Assembly (NCBI GenBank): GCA_900470095.1
Contig: UBZM01000013.1
Location: 95,550 to 159,549, forward strand
DNA from: Hyphomicrobiales bacterium
GTDB lineage: Bacteria; Pseudomonadota; Alphaproteobacteria; Rhizobiales; Beijerinckiaceae
Direction of reading: 5' to 3'
DNA: 64,000 nucleotides
Positions 18,441-27,252 of the stretch are shown piece after piece (positions within the stretch are counted from its first letter, which is position 1; each line of letters starts with the position of its first letter). Made by a program: the position numbers and the translations under genes. The notes below the pieces were generated by a model. It saw only the letters and a program-made list of their open reading frames with translations, did not search any database and had not been told where the DNA came from.

Positions 18441-20613
18441 CACCTCGGAAGTTCTCCATCCTCTCGCCATGGAACCGGCCGATCTGCTCCCGGTCGAGAT
18501 TGCGGATCTCTCCGCCACCTGCATTGGCCCAGCGACCGTTTTGATGCTGCTCCCAGCCATTGCTGCCGCGGCGGAAGACCTCGCCGTTGCGACCAGCATA
18601 GTGGTCATTCGCGCGTGGGTGGGTGCGGGCAATGTCGCCAGCGTTCTGACGGATGTTCCCGGCGTTCTGGCGTAGATTACCGGCTCGCTCGCCCAGTTCA
18701 CCCCGTGCATTCAGATTCGGGCGCGCATTGCCGAGATTGGCCCGCTGGCCGGGCGTGAGCCCGCCCCGGTTGGCGATGCGGGTGTCGATGCGGCTATGCA
18801 CCGAGTTGTTCGTCCAGCGGTTGTAGATGTTGGCGTGGTTGAAGTTGAACTGGTTGAACGCATTGAAATTGTTGATCACTACATTGTTGTGGCCCCAACC
18901 CCAGCCGCCGCCCCAGCCCCAGGCGCCACCAGCCCAGGCCGCTCCGGCAACGGCCCCCAGAGTGAACCCGGAAACCGCGCCCCAGGCGAAGGCCGTGCCG
19001 TATCCATAGGTCAGAGGCGCCGGATACCACGCCGATCCGATCCAGGCTGGATAGACATAGCCGGTGCCGTAGACGACGACGCCGCCGGGCGCGGCGACCG
19101 TGCCGTAATAGCCCGGGGTATAGCCGACATAGACGGTCTCGGGAGTGGAATTGTAGACCCTGACATAGGTCACGAAATGAAGGGGCGAGCTCGGCGGGAT
19201 CGCGTAGATCGCTGCCGGGACTTCGGCCGCGACAGCCCAGGGGCCGGCCGCGCTGCTCGCGACGAACCAGACGCCGTTCTGGACTGCATAATAGGAGCTG
19301 CCGGCCTTGATCACCGGTACGGCGGCGTTGGCGACATATTCGAGGCCGGTGCCTTCGATCGGTTTCAACTCGGGCTTGCCGTCATAGCGGACGCTCGCCT
19401 TCGCCTTCTTGCGGTCGACCGTCGCGGTCTGCGGGATCTGATTGTCGATCAGCGAGTCCTGCGCCTGTACCGTGCCGCTCACTGAGGCCAACACAGCGCC
19501 CTTCGGGTGGCTGTCGGGGATTTTGGCGAAGTCCGCTGGGAGCTTGTCGCCCGCAACGAAGCTCCAGGGGCCGTTGGGGAGCGATTTGGAGCTGAACCAG
19601 CGCCCTGAAATCAGGACATAGTTCTCCTGGCTGGCGACGTCGATGACGACATGGCTGCTGGTGTTCTTGATATAGAGCAGCTGCGTATCCGGAATCGGCA
19701 GATATTCCGGCTGACCTGCCGTCTGGATCAGCTCCGCTGGCCCGAGACTGACATGCAGTGCTGGGACCGCGCCTCCTGCAACTGCAGCCTCGATATCCGC
19801 CGGCGGCGTGTCCATCAGATTGACCTGGGTCCCGGCTGCCTTCAAAGCGCCGGCCAGACTGGCCGGAGGCTGTGGCGCCACGGCCCAGGGACCTTCGGGC
19901 GCCTTGGCATTCCACCACGTCTTCAGGGCGCGCAGGTAGTAGGCGCCGGCAGCCTCGTCGAACAGGATCAGGGCGGGTGTGTTGATCACGCGCAGCAACT
20001 TGCTGCCGGCAACCTGGCGCAGCTGGGGCTTGCCGTCGATCAGGACGAGCAGGGCCGGTGTCTCGCTGTAGAAGATCTTGGGGGGCTCGTTGCGCACAGC
20101 CTGTGTCTGGCTGGTTTCGGCCTCGGAGACGGCAAGGCTGGCCTGCAGGCGCGAGAGCGAGATCGTCCGCAGGCCGTTGGGGACGTGCCCGCGCAAGGTC
20201 GTCAGATAGGCGTTGGAATTGGCGGCGTCCGAGGGAAAGCTCGCCCTGGTGAGCTCGATGCCATCCAGCGCGACGAGATCGCTTTCCTTGTCGACCGAGG
20301 TTCTCGCCTTCATCCAGATCACTCCCAGCGTCGGTGCCTGGCTGCCCGGACGCTGGATCGACACGGCCGAACGCGCTTCGAGGATGTCACCCCGCCAGCT
20401 CTCGATCTGCGGTTGATAGATGGTGATGTCCTCTGTGGCATCCGAGACGGTGCGCGGCCAGGACTGGGTCGAGCCTGCCTGCGGCGCGTTTGTCGAGGCG
20501 GCTGCGGCCCGCGGGGTTTGGGCAAGAGCGATGGTGGGCGGCGGGAGAAGGAGCGTGACCGTCGCAATGATTGCGACCGTATTCTGGAGCCGGGCCTTGA
20601 CGGGGTGCTGCAT
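18304..20613 (-). CDS. Large secreted repeat protein, Gly/Asn-rich C-terminus, function unknown
   Basis: A 769-residue exported protein with a signal sequence (basic start, hydrophobic TVAIIATVTLLLPPPTIALA). Residues about 190-500 contain three related units of roughly 85-100 residues, each with a GKPxL strand, a YVxNT/VINTP strand, a tyrosine-rich strand and a closing GxWFxxxxxxGPW motif (WWNAKAPEGPW, RWFSSKSLPNGPW, VWFVASSAAGPW). A TPETVYVGYTPGYYG segment follows, then an Ala/Gly/Trp hydrophobic stretch (about 540-590), an Asn/Phe-rich segment, NIRQNAG-type repeats, and a Gly/His/Phe tail of RGGGF-type repeats. It resembles uncharacterised exported proteins often labelled carbohydrate-binding; I cannot assign a function. 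It is the last gene of the minus-strand block, 158 bp after the BatD-like gene. Confidence 0.82.
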   Translation of the reverse strand: MQHPVKARLQNTVAIIATVTLLLPPPTIALAQTPRAAAASTNAPQAGSTQSWPRTVSDATEDITIYQPQIESWRGDILEARSAVSIQRPGSQAPTLGVIWMKARTSVDKESDLVALDGIELTRASFPSDAANSNAYLTTLRGHVPNGLRTISLSRLQASLAVSEAETSQTQAVRNEPPKIFYSETPALLVLIDGKPQLRQVAGSKLLRVINTPALILFDEAAGAYYLRALKTWWNAKAPEGPWAVAPQPPASLAGALKAAGTQVNLMDTPPADIEAAVAGGAVPALHVSLGPAELIQTAGQPEYLPIPDTQLLYIKNTSSHVVIDVASQENYVLISGRWFSSKSLPNGPWSFVAGDKLPADFAKIPDSHPKGAVLASVSGTVQAQDSLIDNQIPQTATVDRKKAKASVRYDGKPELKPIEGTGLEYVANAAVPVIKAGSSYYAVQNGVWFVASSAAGPWAVAAEVPAAIYAIPPSSPLHFVTYVRVYNSTPETVYVGYTPGYYGTVAAPGGVVVYGTGYVYPAWIGSAWYPAPLTYGYGTAFAWGAVSGFTLGAVAGAAWAGGAWGWGGGWGWGHNNVVINNFNAFNQFNFNHANIYNRWTNNSVHSRIDTRIANRGGLTPGQRANLGNARPNLNARGELGERAGNLRQNAGNIRQNAGDIARTHPRANDHYAGRNGEVFRRGSNGWEQHQNGRWANAGGGEIRNLDREQIGRFHGERMENFRGGGGFAGAGGFRGGGFTGGGGFHGGGGFRGGGFHGGGGGFHGGFRR

Positions 20614-20771
20614 GTCAGTCTCCGCTTTGAAATCGCATGGAAATTTTCACACAGGAGCGACTGCTCCGAACGGTCGGGACGAATTCTCGTGCGGTGTGAT
20701 GGTGCTCTGTCGTCGCAGGTCAGTCCCGGAGAGAAACGGGGCACTGGCACCATTGGGATGGAAGCGTGCGG

Positions 20772-22085
20772 TCACGAAGCCTCCTGCATTGCAAGGTGCC
20801 GCGATGACTCCGGCGGATTGAGCGGAGGGAGAGGTGGCGAGGGCTGGAGGTGGCCACTCCTCCGGGGCGTATGAAGGCGTGCGACCAGTTCGGCCAACTC
20901 CGCTCCGTTCTGTTTCGACCAACTGCTGCCCGTTCCAAACAGGGAGCGCTCGAGCTGGCCGATCAGCGAGTGTAAGCGGCTGTCCCGTCTCGCGGCGTCG
21001 TCGCCGTTCGAGGCCAGTCGTTCCAGCCACGTGACGAGCGCGCGATAGGTCGCCAGGGCATCGCCGGTGCGGGCAATCCGGCGCAGGGTTTTCCGGGCAA
21101 AGGCTTCAGAGGCGAGATGCCGCTGCCTGCGTCTACGCCATAGGGCGTTCAGGCGGGGCCAGAACACGACGCACAGGAGCAGACCCAGCGCTGCGCCGAG
21201 CATGGGCATGACGAGCTTGGGCCAATCCTCCACCGCGTCACGCCAGCCTGGCTGCGGTGGAGCGGCGGTTGCCGCTGAGACTTTCACCGTGATCCCGGCC
21301 AGCGTCTCCGTGCGGGCTTGCCTGTCGTCGGTATCCCACCAGGGCTGCGAAAGTGCTGGCAGGACATAGCTGCCCGGTTTCTCGAAGACATAGGTGACCT
21401 TGTCGGTTCGAAAGCCCTGGACCGAGCCGCGGTCGACCTTGTCGTCGATGACGGGCGGATCGGCATAGACACGAACGCCTTCGGGCGCGGTGAAGCGAAA
21501 ATCCGCCATGCCAAGAGCCGGGACATTGCTGGCCTTGCGCTGGATTGTGCGGGTGATCGCACTCCCGACCCTGAACGGCGATGCTGGATCGGGAGACCAG
21601 GTCTCGCTGACGCGGACGTCGGATGCGGCAAGGACAGGGCCTGAAGGGTCGATACCCGGGGGAACGGTGACGGAGAAATGTATCGGCGATCCCGTGGCGG
21701 ACCCCACAGGATGGCCTGCGCGGTCGAGAAGCGTTACATCGGCGGCCGGCACCGCGATGTCGCCGCCGCGTCTCGGGAAAATCACGAACTCGAACCTCTG
21801 GCCGACATAGTCCTGATCGCCGATGCGGTCCCTGATGGTGATTGCCTGTGTTTCGAAACGCAGGGTTTGAGCCCCTGGGCTCTCTGGAACCTTGACCAGC
21901 GGAGGCCGTGGCATCTCGCCAGGAAACAGAACCTCGACGTGAAGCTGCACCGGCTGGCCGATCACGATACCGTCCGAGGGCGCGATCGTTGACCGAACCA
22001 GCGGCGTGGCAGCGGGGGCTTGCGCCAGTGCCGGGGCCATAGCCATGGCGAGCGCAACGACGACAGCCGCCACCCGGCGCATCAT
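20772..22085 (-). CDS. BatD-like membrane-anchored protein
   Basis: A 437-residue exported protein with signal peptide (VVVALAMAMAPALAQA), several beta-rich extracytoplasmic domains (residues about 28-280, including FEFVIFPRRGGDIAVPA and the YVFEKPGSYVLPALSQPWWD strand typical of BatD), one transmembrane helix near 290-310, and a basic cytoplasmic helical tail. BatD proteins work with MoxR ATPases and vWA proteins in stress tolerance or envelope-protein maturation. Start codon overlaps the preceding TPR gene stop as ATGA. Last gene of the tightly coupled moxR operon. Confidence 0.87.
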   Translation of the reverse strand: MMRRVAAVVVALAMAMAPALAQAPAATPLVRSTIAPSDGIVIGQPVQLHVEVLFPGEMPRPPLVKVPESPGAQTLRFETQAITIRDRIGDQDYVGQRFEFVIFPRRGGDIAVPAADVTLLDRAGHPVGSATGSPIHFSVTVPPGIDPSGPVLAASDVRVSETWSPDPASPFRVGSAITRTIQRKASNVPALGMADFRFTAPEGVRVYADPPVIDDKVDRGSVQGFRTDKVTYVFEKPGSYVLPALSQPWWDTDDRQARTETLAGITVKVSAATAAPPQPGWRDAVEDWPKLVMPMLGAALGLLLCVVFWPRLNALWRRRRQRHLASEAFARKTLRRIARTGDALATYRALVTWLERLASNGDDAARRDSRLHSLIGQLERSLFGTGSSWSKQNGAELAELVARLHTPRRSGHLQPSPPLPPLNPPESSRHLAMQEAS

Positions 22086-22726
22086 GGCTGCGTCCCCGAG
22101 GCGGGCGATTGAAGCTGGTAGGAGAACTTCACGCGCAGGAAATCGGCGGGCCGGGTCTGGACCCGTTTGAGCCAGAGCGAGCGGACGGCCTCGTCCGACA
22201 TCGCCTTGGCCGGGTCCTCGACCGTCGTGTCCTCGCCGCCCTTCTTCGTCTTGTCGAAGACGACTTCATCGGGCTTGGACTCGGTGTCGTCATTGACCCC
22301 GCCTTCCGCCTTCTTGCGCTCACCGCGGATGCGAGCGATCTCGCGGTTGGTGACGGCCTCCGGCCAGCCTGGCCGAAAGGTCAGCGCCCGGTCGTAGCGT
22401 TTCATGGCGTCATCGTACTGGCCGAGCATGATCAGGGCATTGCCCTGATCATAAGCGCTTTCGGCGCTGTCGACCGCGGCAAAGGCCTGCGCGGCACTCT
22501 TGAAATCTCCCGCCCGGAAGAGGGCAACGCCCCGCCAGAGCGAATTGCGAAAGGCATTGGCTGCGTCGGCAGGTCGGCCATTGTCGAGCAGGATGCGGCC
22601 GCGTTGGTCCGGTGTCAGGAACAGATTGGGCCAGCCGATCCGGTAGGCCACGAGTGCGAGCACGAGGACGGCGACAGTCGCGATGACCGCGTAGGGCGCA
22701 CCCATTCTGACGATCCGCCGGGTCAT
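22082..22726 (-). CDS. TPR-repeat membrane protein (BatC/BatE-like)
   Basis: A 214-residue protein with one N-terminal membrane anchor (YAVIATVAVLVLALVAYRIG) and TPR helices near 55-125 (NAFRNSLWRGVALFRAGDFKSA, then YDQGNALIMLGQYDDAMKRY). The C-terminal third is charged and ends with a short region conserved in the Bat context (SLWLKRVQTRPADFLRVKF). The ATG at 22726 overlaps the upstream vWA stop as ATGA. It probably acts as a scaffold facing the periplasm next to the vWA proteins. Confidence 0.85.
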   Translation of the reverse strand: MTRRIVRMGAPYAVIATVAVLVLALVAYRIGWPNLFLTPDQRGRILLDNGRPADAANAFRNSLWRGVALFRAGDFKSAAQAFAAVDSAESAYDQGNALIMLGQYDDAMKRYDRALTFRPGWPEAVTNREIARIRGERKKAEGGVNDDTESKPDEVVFDKTKKGGEDTTVEDPAKAMSDEAVRSLWLKRVQTRPADFLRVKFSYQLQSPASGTQP

Positions 22727-23640
22727 GTCAGCACCCACCCACGGCGGAACCAGAGCAGTGCGAGCAGGGCAATGAGGGGGGTCAGCCAGTATCCGGCCTC
22801 CTGCCAATGCTGACCCTCTCCTGCGATATCGGCTGTGCGCCCGACACGATCGAGCCGGCGGGCAATGGCGGCAATGTCCGCCTGATCCGGCGTGGTGGCG
22901 ATGACGGCGCCCCCCAGCGCGCGGGCTGCCTCTCCGATGCTGGCTGCATCCAGATTGGCCGGCAACAGAGACAGGATGGTGGTCGCGGTTGCTGCTGTCT
23001 CGCCTGGCCGGGCAAGCTGATCACTCGCGACGGTGTCGGCCATCACCAGGATCGAGCCGCCATGCTCGTTGCCGGCCAGAACCCGTTGCGCCATGGCGAC
23101 GGCATTGGCAAGGTCGTCGCCCTCCTTCGGCATGATCTCGGGCGACAGCGCCTTGGCGAGATCCAGCACCACCGCGCTGTCCTGGGTCGGTGGCAGGACG
23201 AGGTGGCTCGAACCGGAATAGGCGATGAGGCCGGTGGCGGCCCCTTCGCGCAAGGTGAGCAGGTCGGAGAGCTTTTGGCGCGCCCGGTCCAGCCTGGTCG
23301 GGGCAAGATCTTCCGTCATCATCGAGGGAGTGACCTTGAGGACAATGACGACCGGCGGTTTCGCATCGGCGAAGGGAGAGGGCTCGCGTTGCCAGGCCGG
23401 ACCGGCGACAGCGATGGTTCCGAGCGTCCATGCTATGAGCAGCACGGCATTCGGCGTGAGGCGCGACACAGGGGCGTTGTCGACCAGAAGATATTTCAGC
23501 AGCTCGGGATCGATGACCTGGCGCCACCGTCCAGCCGCATCCGCGATCCGGTGCTCAAGCAGCACCAGGACGAATGCTGGAATGAGAGCGAGCAACCAGA
23601 GTGGACGCTGGAAGTGGAACGCCGACAGGGCCTCGATCAT
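22723..23640 (-). CDS. vWA-domain membrane protein with degenerate MIDAS (BatB-like)
   Basis: A 305-residue protein with two N-terminal membrane helices, a von Willebrand factor A domain (about 85-260) and a C-terminal helix ending LLWFRRGWVLT. The metal-site loop that is normally DxSxS reads KVTPS (VVIVLKVTPSMMTEDL), so the first aspartate is missing; the TRLDRARQKLSDLL helix and the later STxN-type region remain. The ATG at 23640 overlaps the stop of the other vWA gene as ATGA. It likely pairs with that protein, whose MIDAS is intact. Confidence 0.87.
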   Translation of the reverse strand: MIEALSAFHFQRPLWLLALIPAFVLVLLEHRIADAAGRWRQVIDPELLKYLLVDNAPVSRLTPNAVLLIAWTLGTIAVAGPAWQREPSPFADAKPPVVIVLKVTPSMMTEDLAPTRLDRARQKLSDLLTLREGAATGLIAYSGSSHLVLPPTQDSAVVLDLAKALSPEIMPKEGDDLANAVAMAQRVLAGNEHGGSILVMADTVASDQLARPGETAATATTILSLLPANLDAASIGEAARALGGAVIATTPDQADIAAIARRLDRVGRTADIAGEGQHWQEAGYWLTPLIALLALLWFRRGWVLT

Positions 23641-24659
23641 GGCGCGCCCCTCGAGATCGCGGCATCGCTGGTCCGAGGCGAGGGGTGCAGGTATCTGCGC
23701 CGCAGCAGACGCACTGCCTGCAGCAGCAGCGACAGGCTCAGGCCCGCGGCCACGGGCACCCAATAGATATCCCGTTTCGGGCGGAAACTCACCGTATCGA
23801 TCTTGCGCGTTTCGATCTGGTCGAGCCGCTGGTAGATTTCGGCGAGCCGGGCCCGGTCGAGCGCGCGGAAGAAGCCGCCCCCTGTCCTACTGGCGACCTC
23901 CTTGAGCGCGCCCTCGTCAAGCTTGTCTTCGCCGGCGGCAGTAGGGTCGCCGACCGCGACGGTATGAATGACGATGCCCCTGTCCCTGGCGACACCTGCC
24001 GCATCCACAGGTTGTACCTTGCTGGCCGTGTCGTTGCCGTCAGTCAGGGCAATGATGGTCTTTGCCTTGACCGTACTGTGGTCGAAGAGCCCGATGCCGA
24101 GGCCGATCGCATCGCCGAAGGCGGTGCGAGGGCCGGCCATGCCGACGACGGTGTCCCGCAGCAGAGCCCGGCAGAGATCGAGATCGGTCGTAAAGGGCAC
24201 GAGGACGAAGGGGGCATCGCCAAACACGACGACGCCGACCCGGTCTCCCTTGCGTCGCGACAGGAAGTCGTCGAGCACCTGCTTCACCGCCGTCAGCCGG
24301 TCGACAGTCCTGCCTGACGCATCGACGAAGTCCTTCGTGTCCATCGATCCGGACAGATCGACCAGAACCAGAAGGTCCCGCGTTGGGCGGTCCTGATGCA
24401 GGGGCGGCTCAATCCACTGCGGCCGTGCGAGCGCGGCGACGGCCAGGAGCCAGCAGAGGATCAGGACGAGCAAGGGAAGGGTACGGCGGGGTGCGATCAC
24501 CCCCCCGATCTGCGGGCTCTGGCCGCTGAGTGCCGCAAGCCGATCGAAGAACGGAACGCGCAAGCCCGTCCGGTTGCTGGCATGGGCAGGTAGAAGGAGC
24601 CAGACCGCCAGGGGCAGCGGAGCGATCAGGGCCAGCCAGGGATAGGCGAAGGTCAGCAT
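23637..24659 (-). CDS. vWA-domain membrane protein with intact MIDAS (BatA-like)
   Basis: A 340-residue BatA-type protein: N-terminal helix (FAYPWLALIAPLPLAVWLL), a second helix near 60-80, a vWA domain with complete MIDAS DLSGSMDTKDF near 99-109, the TRxFxDAIGLG-type loop (GPRTAFGDAIGLG near 180) and ALTDGND near 207, and a C-terminal helix. Family members are thought to be substrates or partners of MoxR AAA+ ATPases. The ATG at 24659 is 2 bp after the DUF4381 gene stop. Confidence 0.9.
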   Translation of the reverse strand: MLTFAYPWLALIAPLPLAVWLLLPAHASNRTGLRVPFFDRLAALSGQSPQIGGVIAPRRTLPLLVLILCWLLAVAALARPQWIEPPLHQDRPTRDLLVLVDLSGSMDTKDFVDASGRTVDRLTAVKQVLDDFLSRRKGDRVGVVVFGDAPFVLVPFTTDLDLCRALLRDTVVGMAGPRTAFGDAIGLGIGLFDHSTVKAKTIIALTDGNDTASKVQPVDAAGVARDRGIVIHTVAVGDPTAAGEDKLDEGALKEVASRTGGGFFRALDRARLAEIYQRLDQIETRKIDTVSFRPKRDIYWVPVAAGLSLSLLLQAVRLLRRRYLHPSPRTSDAAISRGAP

Positions 24660-24661
24660 CG

Positions 24662-25159
24662 TCAGGCCTCCGCAGCGGGAGGTGTGCGGTGGGCGCGGAC
24701 CCACAGCTCGGCATGCCCGACGAGGAGCCGCAGGTCGGACGGCTCCGGTTTCCTTCGGCCGTCGAAGGCTTCCGTGAGCAGCCGATATATGGTCGCCGGA
24801 TCGAAGCCGGTGCTTGCCTCGTGCGCAACGAACTCGGCCCAGGCCTGGCCGGTGAGCGACGCTATTCGATCGCGGCCGTATTCCACCATGGCGACGCGTT
24901 TCATCACTGCCGAGATGCGCGCGACGGCGTCGGGATCGTTCTGCTCTATCCCAGCCGATACGGCTTCCAATTCGGCGATTGCTGCGCGGCGATAGGCGGC
25001 GGCGCGGTAGCGCCGGACCGCGCGCCAGGCCAGAACCGCGAGCATTGCAAGGCAGGCTGCCGCGACGATCCAAAGCCCGGGCGCCGGCGGCCAGAACGCA
25101 ATGTCCGGCGGCTGCACCAGATCACGCAGATTGGCCAGGCTTCCGGGGTCGTCGCTCAT
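24662..25159 (-). CDS. DUF4381-family membrane protein
   Basis: A 165-residue protein with one membrane helix (LWIVAAACLAMLAVLAW, about 29-45) preceded by the IAFWPPAPG motif typical of DUF4381, and a cytoplasmic helical domain containing LTGQAWAEFV. The family is found almost only inside moxR-vWA operons; its biochemical role is unknown. Coupled by ATGA to the DUF58 gene. Confidence 0.86.
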   Translation of the reverse strand: MSDDPGSLANLRDLVQPPDIAFWPPAPGLWIVAAACLAMLAVLAWRAVRRYRAAAYRRAAIAELEAVSAGIEQNDPDAVARISAVMKRVAMVEYGRDRIASLTGQAWAEFVAHEASTGFDPATIYRLLTEAFDGRRKPEPSDLRLLVGHAELWVRAHRTPPAAEA

Positions 25160-26157
25160 CGCAGCCCCCGCCCTTGCGCTGCCGCGGCTCGGTGTTCGCT
25201 GCGCCTGCCGATCAGTTCGCGGAGTTGCGCGGGAACATCAAGGTTTGTCGAGATCGGCAGAATCGGGATCGCCCGGTGCCGGGAGAGATCCGCCAGCCGA
25301 GCGCGCCAGTCCGCGTGCTCGCGGGCATAGTGGCTGCGCAACGCCTGCGATGAAGTGTCGACTTCGATCTGCCCGAGTCCTGCGCTGAAAACGGCGGGAC
25401 CGACATCCGGCAGATCGTGCTCGAGCGGATCGTGAACATAGACCGCCAGAACATCATTGTGCGCGCAGAGGCGGGTGATCAGCCGCGCTGTTTCCTCATC
25501 TTCGCCGGCCGCATCGGAGATCAGGCAGACCAGCCAGTCATGCGTCGCCATGCGCACGGCATGGCGAAGGGCTTCATTGAGTTGGCCCGCCGCCGGTGTC
25601 GGTGCTGGCTGGCCCAGGACATGATTATGCTTCACCACTTCCGAAAGCACGCGGACCACGCCGGCATCACGCCCCTGCGGCTTGATGTCAACGACCTGCT
25701 GATCGCCGAAGACGACTGCGCCGATCCGGTCGCCGAGGGAGGTGACACGCCAGGCGCTGAGCGCGGCGACCTCCGCCGCCGCGACCGATTTCATCGCCCG
25801 CCGGCTCCCGAAGAACATGGTGCTGCGCTGGTCGACGATCAGCAGGACGGGCCGGTCACGCTCCTCCGAATAGACGCGGACATGGGGAGAACCGAGACGA
25901 GCCGTCGCCAGCCAGTCGATCGAGCGGGTATCGTCTCCCTCGAAATAGTGCCGCAACTCCTCGAAGTTCAGGCCGCGTCCCCGCAGCCGCGAGGCGTGCC
26001 GGCCGGCGAGCAGGCTGTGGACCGGCTGGTGAGGCAGAAAGCTGAACCCCTTCGCGCGCTGCTTCAGCCGCAGCAGGTCATCGAGCGAAACAAAGGCGCG
26101 GGCATCCGTCGCCGGGGCGGCACTGCCAGTTCCCTGTCTTGCCCGCATCAGCGCCAT
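25156..26157 (-). CDS. DUF58-domain protein
   Basis: A 333-residue soluble DUF58 protein. The signature RGRGLNFEELRHYFEGDDTR lies near 59-78, followed by the vWA-like fold (VLLIVDQRSTMFFG near 103-116, with DQRSTM replacing the DxSxS metal site, as is common in DUF58). Always found with MoxR; thought to link the ATPase to the vWA membrane proteins. 12 bp after the moxR stop. Confidence 0.9.
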   Translation of the reverse strand: MALMRARQGTGSAAPATDARAFVSLDDLLRLKQRAKGFSFLPHQPVHSLLAGRHASRLRGRGLNFEELRHYFEGDDTRSIDWLATARLGSPHVRVYSEERDRPVLLIVDQRSTMFFGSRRAMKSVAAAEVAALSAWRVTSLGDRIGAVVFGDQQVVDIKPQGRDAGVVRVLSEVVKHNHVLGQPAPTPAAGQLNEALRHAVRMATHDWLVCLISDAAGEDEETARLITRLCAHNDVLAVYVHDPLEHDLPDVGPAVFSAGLGQIEVDTSSQALRSHYAREHADWRARLADLSRHRAIPILPISTNLDVPAQLRELIGRRSEHRAAAAQGRGLR

Positions 26158-26169
26158 GAGCCGCTCCGC

Positions 26170-27156
26170 CTAGGCCGCGACCGCAACCAGTTTCACGATC
26201 TCGTCCAGCACATCGTCCGCATTCACGCCGTCGGCGCCAGCCTCGTAGCTCAGTGAGAGGCGGTGGCGCAGACAGTCATGGACAACCGCCTGGACATCTT
26301 CGGGCGTGACGTAGTCGCGTCCCTTGAGCCAGGCATAGACGCGCGAGCAGCGATCGAGCGCGAGCGAACCGCGTGGGCTCGCGCCGACCGCGATCCAGTT
26401 CTTCAGCTTGTCGCCGAATTCGGCGGGCCTGCGCGTCGCGGCGATGAGGGCGACCATATAAGTCTCGACGACCGCCTTCGTCGTCACCCGGTCGATCTCG
26501 GAGCGCGCCTCGAAGATCAGCTTCTGCGGGATCTTCGGCGGAGGCTGTGTGGCCGAGCCCGCTGCTGCAGCGGCTTCCGCACGAACCAGCCGCATCACCT
26601 TCACTTCATCGGCGTCGCTGGGGTAGTCGATCCGGATATGCATGAGGAAGCGGTCCATCTGCGCTTCCGGGAGAGGATAAGTTCCCTCTTGCTCGATCGG
26701 ATTCTGCGTCGCGAGCACCATGAAGAGTTCCGGCAGGTCGTAACGCTTGCCGGCAACCGTCACATGCCGTTCCTCCATCGCCTCCAGCAGCGCCGACTGA
26801 ACCTTGGGCGGGGCACGGTTGATCTCGTCCGCCAGGACAAGATTGCCGAAGATCGGCCCCTTGCGGAATTCAAACTGGCCGTCGCCGCGCAGGATCTCGC
26901 CGCCGGTGACGTCGGAGGGCAGAAGGTCCGGGGTGAACTGAATTCGGCTGAAATCGGATTCGAGGTTGTTCGAAAGGCTCTTGATGGCGCGGGTCTTGGC
27001 GAGGCCGGGCAGGCCTTCAAGCAGGACATTGCCATTGGCAAGCAACGCAACGACAAGGCGTTCGACGACGCGTTCCTGGCCGATGATATCCTGGTCGATC
27101 CGCTTCTGCAGATCGGCGACAGCATCCCGAGCCGCCGATCCCGTGCCGTCGCTCAT
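26170..27156 (-). CDS. MoxR-family AAA+ ATPase
   Basis: A 328-residue MoxR chaperone-like ATPase. Walker A GLPGLAKT is near 58-65, Walker B LVLADEINRAPP near 107-118, sensor region MVLATQNPIEQEGTYPLPEAQMDRF split over 146-170. Members help mature or activate protein complexes using ATP, with vWA partners as substrates. RBS GGAAGGAACAGG precedes the ATG. It is the first gene of a seven-gene ATGA-linked operon ending in the BatD-like gene. A 15-bp GTAAC dyad lies 77-91 bp upstream. Confidence 0.93.
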   Translation of the reverse strand: MSDGTGSAARDAVADLQKRIDQDIIGQERVVERLVVALLANGNVLLEGLPGLAKTRAIKSLSNNLESDFSRIQFTPDLLPSDVTGGEILRGDGQFEFRKGPIFGNLVLADEINRAPPKVQSALLEAMEERHVTVAGKRYDLPELFMVLATQNPIEQEGTYPLPEAQMDRFLMHIRIDYPSDADEVKVMRLVRAEAAAAAGSATQPPPKIPQKLIFEARSEIDRVTTKAVVETYMVALIAATRRPAEFGDKLKNWIAVGASPRGSLALDRCSRVYAWLKGRDYVTPEDVQAVVHDCLRHRLSLSYEAGADGVNADDVLDEIVKLVAVAA

Positions 27157-27232
27157 GAGCCTGTTCCTTCCGGGGCGCGCGCGAATGGGGCTCCCGCTGG
27201 AATTCTGAACGAAGCGCAGCTCCAGTCAGCAA

Positions 27233-27247
27233 CGTAACCGTTACAGG
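27233..27247 (-). promoter_or_regulatory. GTAAC dyad, copy A (upstream of moxR)
   Basis: Plus-strand bases CGTAACCGTTACAGG contain the perfect inverted repeat GTAAC-C-GTTAC. The minus-strand reading CCTGTAACGGTTACG matches two other copies at 34559 and 35886. It lies between the formylglycine enzyme stop and the moxR start. Likely an operator; the cognate regulator is not identified. Confidence 0.55.
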
Positions 27248-27252
27248 TCTAT

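Noticed and set aside
18118-18675. Plus-strand Ala/Thr/Glu-rich ORF
   Set aside because: Mirror image of the Gly/His/Phe repeat tail of the secreted protein; composition is explained by the repeat.
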